This document shows, piece after piece, positions 1-8,124 of a DNA stretch of 61,846 nucleotides (its first letter is position 1; every line of letters begins with the position of its first letter). Source of the stretch: an uncultured Clostridia bacterium (lineage in GTDB: Bacteria > Bacillota > Clostridia > TANB77 > CAG-508); the NCBI GenBank assembly GCA_948530865.1, contig CAOTKV010000010.1:1-61846 (forward strand), written 5' to 3'. The notes below the pieces were generated by a model, which was given only the letters and a program-made list of their open reading frames with translations, was not told the origin of the DNA and did no database searches. The translations under genes and the position numbers were made by a program.

Positions 1-249
1 GGAATAAAGCAATTTAATAATGACGGCATTATGAAAATTTACAATATAGTAAATGGCGATGTAAAAAATGCATCTAATAGAATTGAAAAAATGGAGATAT
101 TATCTAATAATTATAATAAATTTGGTAGTGAAATTAGTAGAGATGATATTAAATTTATAAGTATTTTAGATAGCATAAAAATTAGTAGTAAAGAACAAAC
201 AAAAGAAGAAATTATAACAAATAACGAAGATGTAGAAGAAAAGAAATAA
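1..249 (+). CDS. C-terminal end of an unidentified protein (5' truncated)
   Basis: The frame is open from the first base of the window and runs to a TAA at 247-249, so this is the 3' end of a gene that starts to the left. The visible 82 residues are hydrophilic, rich in Asn, Lys, Glu and Ile, and end in an acidic tail (EDVEEKK). No motif or membrane segment is visible. An ATG at 31 has no good ribosome binding site and is probably internal. Function cannot be assigned. Confidence 0.6.
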   Translation, partial: GIKQFNNDGIMKIYNIVNGDVKNASNRIEKMEILSNNYNKFGSEISRDDIKFISILDSIKISSKEQTKEEIITNNEDVEEKK

Positions 250-376
250 ATTGTATATTAAAATAGTGTGCGTAATTTTGTAAAGTAATATTGGCACACT
301 ATTTTATTTTATTATTTTACACAAATAAGATAATGTTTTCATAATATATACAGAGTAAACATGAAAGGAGTTTTTT

Positions 377-1055
377 ATGGCAAAAATTCTTGTATATAAT
401 AATAATACAAATCGTATGGAAACATATTATCGTGGTGAATCTCAAAGTATGCCATATAATTCAAATAGAACTTTAACTGTGGCAGAATTTAGAGGAAGAA
501 GTAATTCTGGGCTTTTATGGACTGATAGAAGAGCTATGGAGGCATGGAATAGTTTTAGATATATTTATGGTAGACCAATATATGTGGGGTACGTCTTTAG
601 AAGACCTTGGGAAGGAGGACACCGGACAACTTTCACAACATTATGCTGGTTTTGCATTTGATGTGGGGCAAAACTTAGATGAAGCTGGAAGAAATGCAAT
701 GAGAAATCTAGCAATTAATTCTGGTATATGGAATTATGTGGAACCTGCAAACTTGACCCCTAGATGGGTTCACTTTGATGAACGTCAAGTTGCATCAGGA
801 TATCCAATTGTAAGACAGGGAAGTAGGGGAGTATATGTGTGTATAGCACAAGATGCACTTACTACTCTTGGATACGATACTGGTGGATTAGATGGAGTAT
901 TTGGAATTAGAACAAATAGTTCAGTAATCTCATTCCAAAATAAAAATGGATTAACAGCAGACGGAATTATAGGAAGAAATACATGGACTACATTGATGAA
1001 TCAAGTTGTAGGAAAAGGAGCAAGTAGTACAACAATACTTCCAACAATACAATAA
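377..1055 (+). CDS. M15-type peptidase with C-terminal peptidoglycan-binding domain; +1 frameshift at a CGG codon
   Basis: Likely a cell-wall peptidase. Residues 1-82 are read from ATG 377 (ribosome binding site AAAGGAG), then the frame breaks at CGG 623-625. Skipping one C gives GGHGQLSQHYAGFAFDVG, which matches the His/Asp-containing core of M15 (VanY/DacC-like) peptidases, followed by a W-V-H-F-D zinc-site segment and a PG_binding_1 domain (roughly residues 145-215, ending GLTADGIIGRNTWTTL). With the shift the product is 225 aa and complete; without it translation stops 13 codons after CGG. Composition is native. There is no signal peptide, so export may be by lysis or an unknown route, as for many phage-like cell-wall enzymes. 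Either a pseudogene, a base-call error, or one of five CGG recoding sites in this window. Confidence 0.8.
623..626 (+). other. CGG +1 frameshift site 1 (CAC CGG A, M15 peptidase)
   Basis: The in-frame codon is CGG (codon 83). Reading CAC, skipping C, then GGA (Gly) restores the GGHG...HYAG motif. In the zero frame a TGA follows 13 codons later. A GGAGG stretch lies a few bases upstream (613-619). Confidence 0.75.
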
Positions 1056-1087
1056 AATAGAAACTTAATAATTATTTTGTGAAGATT

Positions 1088-1128
1088 AAATGAAAGTAGA
1101 AAATAAAAATCTACTTTCATTTTTATTT
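1088..1128 (+). terminator. Rho-independent terminator after the M15 peptidase
   Basis: An 11-bp perfect stem (1090-1100 with 1110-1120, ATGAAAGTAGA / TCTACTTTCAT) is followed by a T-rich tail. Confidence 0.75.
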
Positions 1129-1203
1129 AGTAGGAAAGCTCTTTAAGTTTCTTAGTAAATAAAGGCTTTGATAATACTTGTATTAAAAATTCTATAAAAT
1201 ATA

Positions 1204-1254
1204 TTGACACAGACAAATGTATGTGTAATAATATAGACAGACAATTGTCTATAT
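1204..1254 (+). promoter_or_regulatory. blaI promoter with two BlaI-type operators
   Basis: A promoter with -35 TTGACA (1204-1209), 17-bp spacer and -10 AATAAT (1227-1232). A perfect palindrome AGACAATTGTCT lies at 1239-1250, just downstream of the -10, inside larger ATATAGACA...TGTCTATAT arms (1231-1254). A weaker copy, AGACAAATGTAT, lies in the spacer at 1211-1222. Two dyads about 28 bp apart over the promoter of a BlaI-type repressor fit autorepression; the binding itself is inferred. Confidence 0.7.
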
Positions 1255-1267
1255 AGGGGGGTGACCA

Positions 1268-1648
1268 ATGGAAGAAATAATTAAAAGTTTACCAGATTCA
1301 GAATTAAAGGTTATGAAGGTAATATGGAATAACAACAGAAAAATGTCAACAGGAGAAATTGATTCAGAACTTAAAGGAGAAACAGAGTGGAAATTATCTA
1401 CATTACAAGTAATTTTGTCAAGGCTAACAGAAAAAGGTTTTTTAAAGAATGAAAAAATAGGAAGAATAAATTATTATTCATCAATTGTAGATTTTTCTAG
1501 ATATAGTAGAAATGAAACTAAAAACTTTATAAGAAAAATGTACGATAATTCTAGTAAAAAACTAATTGCTTCACTTATTGAAGGTGATGATTCTTTAACA
1601 GATGATGATATAGAAGAAATTAAAAAAATTTTAAATAGGAGTAAATAA
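1268..1648 (+). CDS. blaI: BlaI/MecI/CopY-family winged-helix repressor
   Basis: A 126-residue DNA-binding repressor. The start (LPDSELKVMKVIW), the helix-turn-helix stretch WKLSTLQVILSRLTEKGFL and the following wing match the BlaI/MecI/CopY family over its full usual length. ATG 1268 follows a GGGGGGTG ribosome binding site. The next gene begins immediately after the stop and encodes a BlaR1-type membrane metalloprotease, the known partner that cleaves or triggers removal of the repressor. In classic systems the pair senses beta-lactams; here the sensor ends in an M23 cell-wall domain, so a peptidoglycan-related signal is an inference. Two operator dyads lie at its own promoter. Confidence 0.92.
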   Translation: MEEIIKSLPDSELKVMKVIWNNNRKMSTGEIDSELKGETEWKLSTLQVILSRLTEKGFLKNEKIGRINYYSSIVDFSRYSRNETKNFIRKMYDNSSKKLIASLIEGDDSLTDDDIEEIKKILNRSK

Positions 1649-3409
1649 ATGTTAGGAAAAATATTTTATAATATAATTATTTTTGGAACAATTATAAGTA
1701 TTTGCATTTTTCCTTTATTAGTATTTTTAAGTAAAAATAAATATAAGTATAATTTCAAAAGTATTTATAAAGTTTTTATTTTTATTTTAATATTATTAAT
1801 TTTGCCTATTAATATTGCAGACTTTTCACAAATAAAAAATCTTATATGCACAAAGTCTGAAGAAATTATTGAAAATGAGGGGAACATTGCTAAAATACCA
1901 GAAATTAAATTTGAGAATGATAATACTATAATAGAAATTGATAATAGCATAGATAATAAAATTAATATAAAAAATAATACTTTTTTTAATATTTCAAAAA
2001 TAATCCCATATGTATGGATTAGTATTTCAGGAATAATATTGTTGTACAATTTAGTTGCTTATATTATATTTATAATTAATCAAAAGAAACATTATAGTAA
2101 TATTACTAATAATAAAGTTGATAAAATATTAAGTAAATTATGTAATGAAATGAAAATAAAAAATGTATCTTACAAAATATCTGATACAATATTAACACCT
2201 ATGACAATAGGAATTTTCAATAAAACAATAATTATTTCAAAAGAAATATTAGAACAGAAGGAATATGAGCTTATATTAAAACATGAATTGTTTCATATAA
2301 AAAATAAAGATATAGAATATAAATTTTTATTACTTATTTTAAATTGCATATATTGGTTTAATCCTATAATATATATGTTTATAAATCAAGTAGAAGAGAT
2401 TTTGGAATTGAATTGTGATGAATATGTATTACAAGGAAAAGAAGAGGCTTGTAGAATTGAGTATGCCGAAATTTTACTAAATCAAATTGAAAGAACTAGA
2501 AATAAACAATATAGATTTTCAATGAATTTTGCAAATAGGAGGAAAAATATAATGAAAAGATTTTCAAATATAGTAGAAAAATCTAAGAAAAAAAGTATTA
2601 TAAGTATAGCAACTATGTCTGGAATTTTATTAGTATTATCAACAATTTTAATAGTAAGTATTCCAAATATAAATTTTGCAACAATAGATAATATTCTTAA
2701 TAATGAAACACAAAAAGATTTAATTATAGAAGATAATAATACATCATTAAATGAAATTTCTAATGAAGAAAATAATATATTAAAAGACACAAATAATGAG
2801 ACAAAAAATGAACTTGTAAATAATGAAAATAGCCAATTAAAAGTTGAAAATGATAAAACTAATAAAATTGAACCTGAACTTGTAACTGATGAAATAAAAA
2901 ACGAGACGTCAAATAGTGAAAATAATGCACAAAAAGATACAAACAAAGAAAATAAATCTGAACTTGTTAAGAATAATGAAATAAAGGAAAATGCGAATAA
3001 TACTGTAGAAAATAAAAGCTATAGTAATAGTGAATATATAAGACCTTTAGAATGTGATTACGCAATTACAAACCGTTTTGGAGTAAGTAATAATAATGTA
3101 GTACATAGTGGAATAGATTTATCTGCAACTAGTGGTGAAAACATACTAGCAATAAAAGCTGGAGAAGTTGTATTATCAAACTATAAAGGTGCTTATGGTA
3201 ATGCTGTTATTATAAAACATGATGATGGTAATATGTCATATTATACACATTGCTCAAGATTAAATGTTGAAGAAGGACAAAAAGTAAATCAAGGAGATCT
3301 TATAGCACAGGTAGGATCAACTGGTAATTCAACAGGACCACATTTGCATTTAGAAATTAGAGATAAGAATAATAATGCAGTAAATCCAGAAAATTATATA
3401 AATTTCTAG
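1649..3409 (+). CDS. M56 (BlaR1-type) membrane metalloprotease fused to an M23 (LytM) peptidase domain
   Basis: A 586-residue polytopic membrane protein. Hydrophobic segments occupy about residues 5-27, 37-55 and 115-145. The M56 protease site HELFH is near residue 213, followed by a membrane pair and the conserved ELNCDEYVL. After one more membrane segment (about 318-337) comes a low-complexity Asn/Glu-rich extracytoplasmic linker with repeated ELV..NE units (about 350-465). The C-terminal M23 domain has HSGID and HLHLE zinc ligands and looks catalytically complete. BlaR1 proteins normally carry a penicillin-binding sensor here; an M23 domain suggests a wall hydrolase or wall-sensing output. 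It is coupled to blaI with no gap. M23/M56 fusions are known in Clostridia. Confidence 0.9.
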   Translation: MLGKIFYNIIIFGTIISICIFPLLVFLSKNKYKYNFKSIYKVFIFILILLILPINIADFSQIKNLICTKSEEIIENEGNIAKIPEIKFENDNTIIEIDNSIDNKINIKNNTFFNISKIIPYVWISISGIILLYNLVAYIIFIINQKKHYSNITNNKVDKILSKLCNEMKIKNVSYKISDTILTPMTIGIFNKTIIISKEILEQKEYELILKHELFHIKNKDIEYKFLLLILNCIYWFNPIIYMFINQVEEILELNCDEYVLQGKEEACRIEYAEILLNQIERTRNKQYRFSMNFANRRKNIMKRFSNIVEKSKKKSIISIATMSGILLVLSTILIVSIPNINFATIDNILNNETQKDLIIEDNNTSLNEISNEENNILKDTNNETKNELVNNENSQLKVENDKTNKIEPELVTDEIKNETSNSENNAQKDTNKENKSELVKNNEIKENANNTVENKSYSNSEYIRPLECDYAITNRFGVSNNNVVHSGIDLSATSGENILAIKAGEVVLSNYKGAYGNAVIIKHDDGNMSYYTHCSRLNVEEGQKVNQGDLIAQVGSTGNSTGPHLHLEIRDKNNNAVNPENYINF

Positions 3410-3450
3410 AAAAGCGTAAGTAATCAAATTATTTAAATTTTATATAAATC

Positions 3451-3510
3451 AAAAAGAGTCACTTAAGATATCTTGAGTCTTTCAAGAAATCTGATTGTGA
3501 CTCTTTATAT
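3451..3510 (+). terminator. Probable terminator with long stem after the M56-M23 gene
   Basis: AAAGAGTCAC (3453-3462) pairs perfectly with GTGACTCTTT (3497-3506), with a further inner dyad CTTAAGATATCTTGAG (3462-3477). The right arm ends in a short T run. The interval 3410-3675 otherwise holds one degenerate copy of a dispersed palindromic repeat (3503-3555) and the perR promoter. Confidence 0.5.
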
Positions 3511-3555
3511 TATGAAAAATTTCTTTATAATTCCTATAACATAAGGTCTCGACAA
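3503..3555. repeat. Degenerate copy of a roughly 54-bp dispersed palindromic repeat
   Basis: This stretch aligns base for base, with scattered mismatches, to 40338-40391: both begin CTTTATATTAT, share AATTCCTATAA in the middle, and continue into a CTCG/TTCG-ACAAT segment. The copy at 40 kb is a near-perfect palindrome; this one has decayed. Both sit just downstream of a terminator. Confidence 0.55.
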
Positions 3556-3601
3556 TCTTATACATATATATATAAACTTCTTGTTAGAAAGAAAAAAGTA
3601 C

Positions 3602-3661
3602 TTGCCAAAATATTTTTTTATGATATAATGAGAATATTAAATTAGGAATTAATCCTAATTT
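3602..3661 (+). promoter_or_regulatory. perR promoter and putative PerR/Fur operator
   Basis: Promoter -35 TTGCCA (3602-3607), 16-bp spacer, -10 TATAAT (3624-3629). A 9-5-9 inverted repeat with perfect arms AAATTAGGA / TCCTAATTT spans 3639-3661, over the start of the transcript. Its size and AT-rich arms fit a Fur-family operator; autoregulation by PerR is inferred. Confidence 0.65.
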
Positions 3662-3675
3662 GTTGGGAGATTTTT

Positions 3676-4059
3676 ATGAAAAATTATTCAAGACAAAGGG
3701 AAGAGATAATTAAAGTAGTGCAAGAATCTCATGATCATAAAACGGCAGAAGAGATTTATATGATTGTTAAAGCAAAAGATCCAGCAGTAAGTAGAAGTAC
3801 AGTATATAGAAATTTAGGATTATTAGTGGAAAATCATATTATAGATAAAATTTCTATGCTAGTTGGTCCTGATAGATATGACTACATTACAAAGCCACAT
3901 AATCATGCAATATGTACTAAATGTGGGAAAGTATTTGATTTTGAATATAAATTTGAATATGAAAAAATAAGAGAATTAGTTATCAAGCAAACTGGAGTAG
4001 AAATCTCTAATAAAGGAATTGCGTTAGAAGGTTTATGTGATTCTTGTAGAAATAAATAA
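3676..4059 (+). CDS. perR: PerR-type peroxide-sensing Fur-family regulator
   Basis: A 127-residue metal-dependent repressor. It has the N-terminal winged helix (AVSRSTVYRNLGLL), the metal-site region HNHAICTKCG at about residues 75-84 and a second zinc CxxC (CDSC) near 121-124. Length and Cys pattern fit PerR of Clostridia, which derepresses peroxide defence when its iron site is oxidised. ATG 3676 is preceded by a GGGAG ribosome binding site. It is followed 16 bases downstream by rubrerythrin, a typical PerR target, so this is a self-regulated oxidative stress operon. Fur and Zur cannot be excluded, but the rbr neighbour favours PerR. Confidence 0.88.
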   Translation: MKNYSRQREEIIKVVQESHDHKTAEEIYMIVKAKDPAVSRSTVYRNLGLLVENHIIDKISMLVGPDRYDYITKPHNHAICTKCGKVFDFEYKFEYEKIRELVIKQTGVEISNKGIALEGLCDSCRNK

Positions 4060-4075
4060 TTAGGAGGAATGAAAA

Positions 4076-4618
4076 ATGCCAGAATTAAAAGGTACAAAAA
4101 CAGAAAAGAACTTAATGGAAGCTTTTGCAGGAGAGTCTCAAGCAAGAAATAAATATACTTATTTTGCAAGTAAAGCTAAAAAGGAAGGATATGAGCAAAT
4201 TGCAGCTATTTTCCAAGAAACAGCTGATAATGAAAAAGAACATGCTAAAATGTGGTTTAAATTATTAAATGGTGGAGATGTTCCAACAACAACAGAAAAC
4301 TTAAAAGCAGCAGCTGCTGGAGAAAACTTCGAATGGACAGATATGTATGATAGAATGGCTAAAGAAGCTAAAGAAGAAGGTTTTGATAGAATTGCTTATT
4401 TATTTGAAGCTGTTGGAAAAATTGAAAAAGAGCATGAAGAAAGATATAAAAAATTATTAGAAAATGTTGAAGGTGAATTAGTATTCAGTAAAGACGGAGA
4501 TAGAATTTGGAAATGTAGAAATTGTGGACACATTTGTGTTGGACAAAAAGCTCCAGAAGTATGCCCAGTTTGCGAACATCCAAAAGCATTTTTCGAAATT
4601 AAAGCAGAAAACTATTAA
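4076..4618 (+). CDS. rbr: Rubrerythrin (peroxide reductase)
   Basis: A 180-residue cytoplasmic non-haem iron protein that reduces hydrogen peroxide to water in anaerobes. The N-terminal ferritin-like four-helix domain carries the di-iron ligands in FAGESQARNKY, DNEKEH and KIEKEHEERY. The C-terminal rubredoxin domain has CRNCGH and CPVCEHP iron-binding knuckles. The domain order is the classical one, not reversed. AGGAGG lies before ATG 4076. It forms an operon with perR and ends at a strong terminator. Confidence 0.96.
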   Translation: MPELKGTKTEKNLMEAFAGESQARNKYTYFASKAKKEGYEQIAAIFQETADNEKEHAKMWFKLLNGGDVPTTTENLKAAAAGENFEWTDMYDRMAKEAKEEGFDRIAYLFEAVGKIEKEHEERYKKLLENVEGELVFSKDGDRIWKCRNCGHICVGQKAPEVCPVCEHPKAFFEIKAENY

Positions 4619-4625
4619 TATAAAG

Positions 4626-4660
4626 AAAAATCCTATTAATTTAATTAATAGGATTTTTTC
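4626..4660 (+). terminator. Terminator of perR-rbr
   Basis: Perfect 14-bp stem (4626-4639 with 4645-4658, core ATCCTATTAA / TTAATAGGAT), 5-base loop and T tail. Confidence 0.9.
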
Positions 4661-4696
4661 TTCCATAGGGAGGATATATGTAAAGAGGTAAGTTTT

Positions 4697-4936
4697 CTAA
4701 TTGTATCTTAAGTAGTCATCAAAAAATACTCCACACATAACTGAAAATAGAGCAGATACAATACCAGCTTGAATTATAAATACTCCGAGTTTAAGGATGT
4801 TAAAAGAAATAAAGTATTTATAATAAACTAAAATTGTAATTATTCCCAAAATTGCGATAATAAAAGAGATTAGTAATAGTTTTTTTACTAATCTTTTAAT
4901 TTTTTTATCTTTAATAGACTCAATAAGATTTTTCAT
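4697..4936 (-). CDS. Small two-segment membrane protein of unknown function
   Basis: A 79-residue protein starting MKNLIESIKDKKIKRL. The start is set at ATG 4936 because GGAGAG lies seven bases upstream; a TTG at 4951 overlaps that ribosome binding site. A basic N-terminus is followed by hydrophobic helices at about residues 20-41 and 46-68, then DDYLRYN. No family is recognised. It is transcribed away from perR-rbr and sits next to rpsT on the same strand. Confidence 0.6.
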   Translation of the reverse strand: MKNLIESIKDKKIKRLVKKLLLISFIIAILGIITILVYYKYFISFNILKLGVFIIQAGIVSALFSVMCGVFFDDYLRYN

Positions 4937-5015
4937 ATGTAATCTCTCCAAACTTTATTAATATTATAAATTAATAATAACACCTTAAAATTTAGAAAAC
5001 AAATGAAATTTTTGG

Positions 5016-5047
5016 CAAAAAAATAATCGTAGGTTATACGATTATTT
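5016..5047 (-). terminator. Terminator of rpsT
   Basis: On the minus strand AAATAATCG pairs with CGATTATTT (5021-5029 / 5039-5047) and is followed by a run of T. The stem overlaps the rpsT stop codon. Confidence 0.75.
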
Positions 5048-5305
5048 TAATGTATTTAGTTTTTTTGCTAAAGCTGATTTTTTTCTAGAAGCTGTATTTG
5101 CTTTAAGTACACCTTTTGTGCAAGCTTGGTCTACTTTTTTAACTGCTTCATTGAAAGCTTTTTCTGCTTCTGATTTATTTCCTTCTGCTACTGCAGCTTC
5201 AAATGCTTTAATAGCTGTTTTATAAGCAGACTTTACCATATTATTTTGTGATGTTTTTGTTTCAATTACACTAACTCTTTTAATAGCTGATTTTATGTTT
5301 GGCAT
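5042..5305 (-). CDS. rpsT: 30S ribosomal protein S20
   Basis: An 87-residue, Lys/Ala-rich helical protein that binds 16S rRNA in the small subunit. It starts MPNIKSAIKRV and has the usual length and the conserved ASRKKSALAKKLN end. AGGAGG precedes the ATG at 5305. It is monocistronic with its own terminator, as is common for rpsT. Confidence 0.96.
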   Translation of the reverse strand: MPNIKSAIKRVSVIETKTSQNNMVKSAYKTAIKAFEAAVAEGNKSEAEKAFNEAVKKVDQACTKGVLKANTASRKKSALAKKLNTLK

Positions 5306-5509
5306 TTATTTTGCACCTCCTCTTAGTTCATAAAGTAAATTTTACTTCAAATATTTTAACACGAATAATTCTAAAAAGCAAGACTTTTGTAAAAAAAAGT
5401 TAATTACATAATAATTTCACAAAAAATTCACATTTGTAGTTTAGAATAATATTGTATTATTAAAAATTCTGTGATATATTGAGGCAAAATAATTACTAAG
5501 GAGGAGTTT

Positions 5510-5956
5510 ATGATATCTTTAGGTAGTGACCATGGTGGTTATGAATTAAAAGAAGAAATAAAAAAATACTTAGATGAAATAGGAATTGAATATAAAGATT
5601 ATGGAACAGATAGCAAAGAAAGAACAGACTATCCAATTTTTGCAGAAAGAGTAGCAAAATCTATTCAATCTAAAGAATGTGATAGAGGAATTTTAATTTG
5701 TAAATCAGGAGCAGGAATGACAATTGTTGCTAATAAATTTAAAGGAATTAGAGCTGCTCTTGGAATTAATGAAGAAGTTGCTATGGCGTCAAAGGCTGAT
5801 GATAATATAAATGTAGTAGTATTACCAGCACAATATATAACTTTATCTTCTGCAATTGCAACTATTAGAGCTTGGATTGCAACAGAATTTAAAGGTGGTA
5901 GATATTTAGAAAGATTACAAATGATTAAAGAAATAGAGAAAGATAATATGAAATAG
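5510..5956 (+). CDS. rpiB: Ribose-5-phosphate isomerase B family protein
   Basis: A 148-residue RpiB/LacA/LacB-type isomerase, probably interconverting ribose-5-phosphate and ribulose-5-phosphate. GSDHGGYELK near the N-terminus and GILICKSGAGMTIVANKFKGIRAA match the family, with the catalytic cysteine kept. The usual CG[ST]GIG after that cysteine reads CKSGAG here, so Lys replaces the first Gly, an odd but local change. GGAGG precedes ATG 5510. The TagO-like gene follows after 13 bases, so the two are probably co-transcribed. Confidence 0.9.
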   Translation: MISLGSDHGGYELKEEIKKYLDEIGIEYKDYGTDSKERTDYPIFAERVAKSIQSKECDRGILICKSGAGMTIVANKFKGIRAALGINEEVAMASKADDNINVVVLPAQYITLSSAIATIRAWIATEFKGGRYLERLQMIKEIEKDNMK

Positions 5957-5969
5957 AGAGGTTTTTACC

Positions 5970-7079
5970 ATGTGGGGAGATATAGTTATAGCTTTCACAA
6001 TAGCTTTTATGACAGCTTTTATGGCAACGCCACATACAATAAAATTAGCAAAAAAGGTAGGAGCAGTAGATACACCTCAAGATGCAAGACGTATTAATAA
6101 AATCACAATGCCAAGGCTTGGTGGACTTGCTGTAATTGCAGGATTTTTCGTATCTATAATTTATTTATTAATTGTAATGTCAATAGAAGATAAAATAGAT
6201 CTTCATCAAGATAATTATCTAATAAAACTTATAGGTTTCGCACTTGGAGCTGGAGTGATTGGCATAGTATGTTTTGTTGATGATGTAAAAGGAGTTCCTG
6301 CTTTAATAAAACTTGCAGCACAAACGATAGCAGCAATTATTGTTGTTAGATTTGGAATAAAAATAGAAAATTTGGATATTCCATTTTTAAATTTAGAAGG
6401 TGTTGGAAATGGATTTTATATAATTCTTACAGTTGGATGGATTATAGGAATAACTAATGCAATGAATTTAATAGATGGACTGGATGGTCTTTCAACTGGA
6501 ATTTCAATAATATCATGCTTATCATTATTAATAATATTTTCATTAAATGCTTCACCAATAATATCAATTGTATTAATAACAGCTTTGGGTGGTGCATTAT
6601 GTGGATTTTTACCATATAATTTTAATCCAGCAAAAACATTTATAGGAGATACAGGCTCTAACTTTTTAGGATACTGTTTATCAATTATATCTATTTTAGG
6701 GATTGCAAAAACATATACTGCAATTGTAATTGTAGCGCCATTAATGGTACTTGCATTACCAATTTTTGATACATTATCATCTATTGTTAGAAGAGTAATC
6801 CATGGTAAATCTTTAAAAGCAATTATAGAACCAGATGCAGGTCATCTTCATCATAAGCTATTAAAAAAAGGTTTTACACAAAAGCAAGCAGTTTTAATTT
6901 TATATGGAATTACAGCAATTTTTGGAATGTTTGCAATAATATTAATGGATAGTGGAATTTGGAAAGCATTATCTTTTGCAATAATTATATGTATAATAAT
7001 TGCAATGGGTTATAAAGAATTTTTTAAACAAAGATTATTAGTAGATTCTACTCCAGAAGATGAGGAAGAAAATAAATAA
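5970..7079 (+). CDS. Undecaprenyl-phosphate sugar-1-phosphate transferase (TagO/WecA/MraY family)
   Basis: A 369-residue integral membrane enzyme with about ten hydrophobic segments. It transfers a sugar-1-phosphate, probably GlcNAc-1-P, to undecaprenyl phosphate, the first step of wall teichoic acid or polysaccharide synthesis. Seen motifs: DTPQDARRINKITMPRLGG, CFVDDVKG, the MNLIDGLDGLSTG catalytic segment, FIGDTGSNFLGY and the cytoplasmic HLHHKLLKKG loop, which separates TagO/WecA from MraY. ATG 5970 follows GAGAGG. Polysaccharide glycosyltransferases lie further right, beyond the imported cassette. Confidence 0.92.
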   Translation: MWGDIVIAFTIAFMTAFMATPHTIKLAKKVGAVDTPQDARRINKITMPRLGGLAVIAGFFVSIIYLLIVMSIEDKIDLHQDNYLIKLIGFALGAGVIGIVCFVDDVKGVPALIKLAAQTIAAIIVVRFGIKIENLDIPFLNLEGVGNGFYIILTVGWIIGITNAMNLIDGLDGLSTGISIISCLSLLIIFSLNASPIISIVLITALGGALCGFLPYNFNPAKTFIGDTGSNFLGYCLSIISILGIAKTYTAIVIVAPLMVLALPIFDTLSSIVRRVIHGKSLKAIIEPDAGHLHHKLLKKGFTQKQAVLILYGITAIFGMFAIILMDSGIWKALSFAIIICIIIAMGYKEFFKQRLLVDSTPEDEEENK

Positions 7080-7090
7080 TAAATAATTCA

Positions 7091-7121
7091 AAAAAGGCAC
7101 GCAAATTCGCGTGCCTTTTTG
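7091..7121. terminator. Bidirectional terminator between the TagO-like gene and the imported cassette
   Basis: AAAAAGGCACGC / GCGTGCCTTTTT stem (7091-7102 with 7109-7120) with AAATTC-type loop. A-run on the left and T-run on the right let it stop transcription from both converging sides. Confidence 0.9.
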
Positions 7122-7149
7122 TGTTACAAATTTTAAAACTTAAATTTAC

Positions 7150-8112
7150 TTATAATCTTTTACCTTTCTGTGTAGACTTCTTTCCGCTACCAGTAGTAGT
7201 AATAGTTCCGTTTACTTTGACAGGTACGAGCGCCGTAGACAAGGATTCCAGAGATTTAGATACTCCTTCAATTCTTGCGGTAGTTTGACCTCTACTTTTC
7301 ATGTCAATCTTATAGGTTTCGAGAGTTCTCGAAGAAGAAAGCATTGAGATGATACCAAGCATAAGATCAATAATTGCTTTTTCTTCATTGATTTTTACTA
7401 CATGCTGAGGAGCAAGGAGTTTTTCCCAATGCTCTGTAATATCATCTTTGAAGTATTTGCCACAGGCTTTGTTAAGGAGCATAAATACATTGTCCTTGAC
7501 TTTTTCACGCAATGCACCAAAAGGTTCAATAGGCTGAGTATATTTTATGCCAAAAGTTTCCGCCTGAGATTTACTTACTTCAGAATAAGGAATTTCATCA
7601 CCAATGAAGAAAACGATGGGCTCACTTCCATCAGAAAATTTTGTATTCTGAAGAAGATAATATGCAGCCAGTTCATAGGATTCTTCACCAAAAGAACCAC
7701 CTTCACCTTCAAGAACAAGTTTTTCAAGCCATGAATCAAGTTCAATTCCTTTTGCAAAGCTACCAATCTGAAGCGGATAGTTATCATGATAAGCATCTCC
7801 AACTGCACAAATAGCAATATCGAAGTCTTTCAGATATCCTTTCTGCTCAATCTGGCCATAGAACATAGGCAGTTTGTCATAAACAACACGTGCAAAATCG
7901 ATATTCGATCCAGTTACATCGAGAACGATAATAATGGGATTTTTGGTTTTGCTTTCCAAAATTTTCCCATTAGGGAGCATAGAGGCATCAAGAGTTGAAC
8001 TACTAAGCCGGCTCTTGGAATAGCTACTTGCTCCGAAACTATCAGAACTGCTACCCCAACTTGAACTGGAACTTGAACTGTAAACATCTCTGTCATAAGA
8101 AAATCCACCCAT
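7150..8112 (-). CDS. von Willebrand factor A (TerY-like) domain protein
   Basis: A 320-residue protein, last gene of the imported cassette. The N-terminus is a Ser-rich low-complexity tract (about residues 12-40). The vWA fold starts with IIIVLDVTGSN (about 61-70), whose DxTxS replaces the classical DxSxS metal site, and FFIGDE (about 168-173) supplies the later acidic position. The C-terminal 100 residues are unassigned. vWA proteins of this kind pair with protein kinases in Ter-type stress operons; here a J-domain/kinase gene lies directly upstream (12 bases). Codon use is unlike the surrounding genome (for example CGG for Arg35). No signal peptide; probably cytoplasmic. Confidence 0.75.
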   Translation of the reverse strand: MGGFSYDRDVYSSSSSSSWGSSSDSFGASSYSKSRLSSSTLDASMLPNGKILESKTKNPIIIVLDVTGSNIDFARVVYDKLPMFYGQIEQKGYLKDFDIAICAVGDAYHDNYPLQIGSFAKGIELDSWLEKLVLEGEGGSFGEESYELAAYYLLQNTKFSDGSEPIVFFIGDEIPYSEVSKSQAETFGIKYTQPIEPFGALREKVKDNVFMLLNKACGKYFKDDITEHWEKLLAPQHVVKINEEKAIIDLMLGIISMLSSSRTLETYKIDMKSRGQTTARIEGVSKSLESLSTALVPVKVNGTITTTGSGKKSTQKGKRL

Positions 8113-8124
8113 GATTAAATCCTC

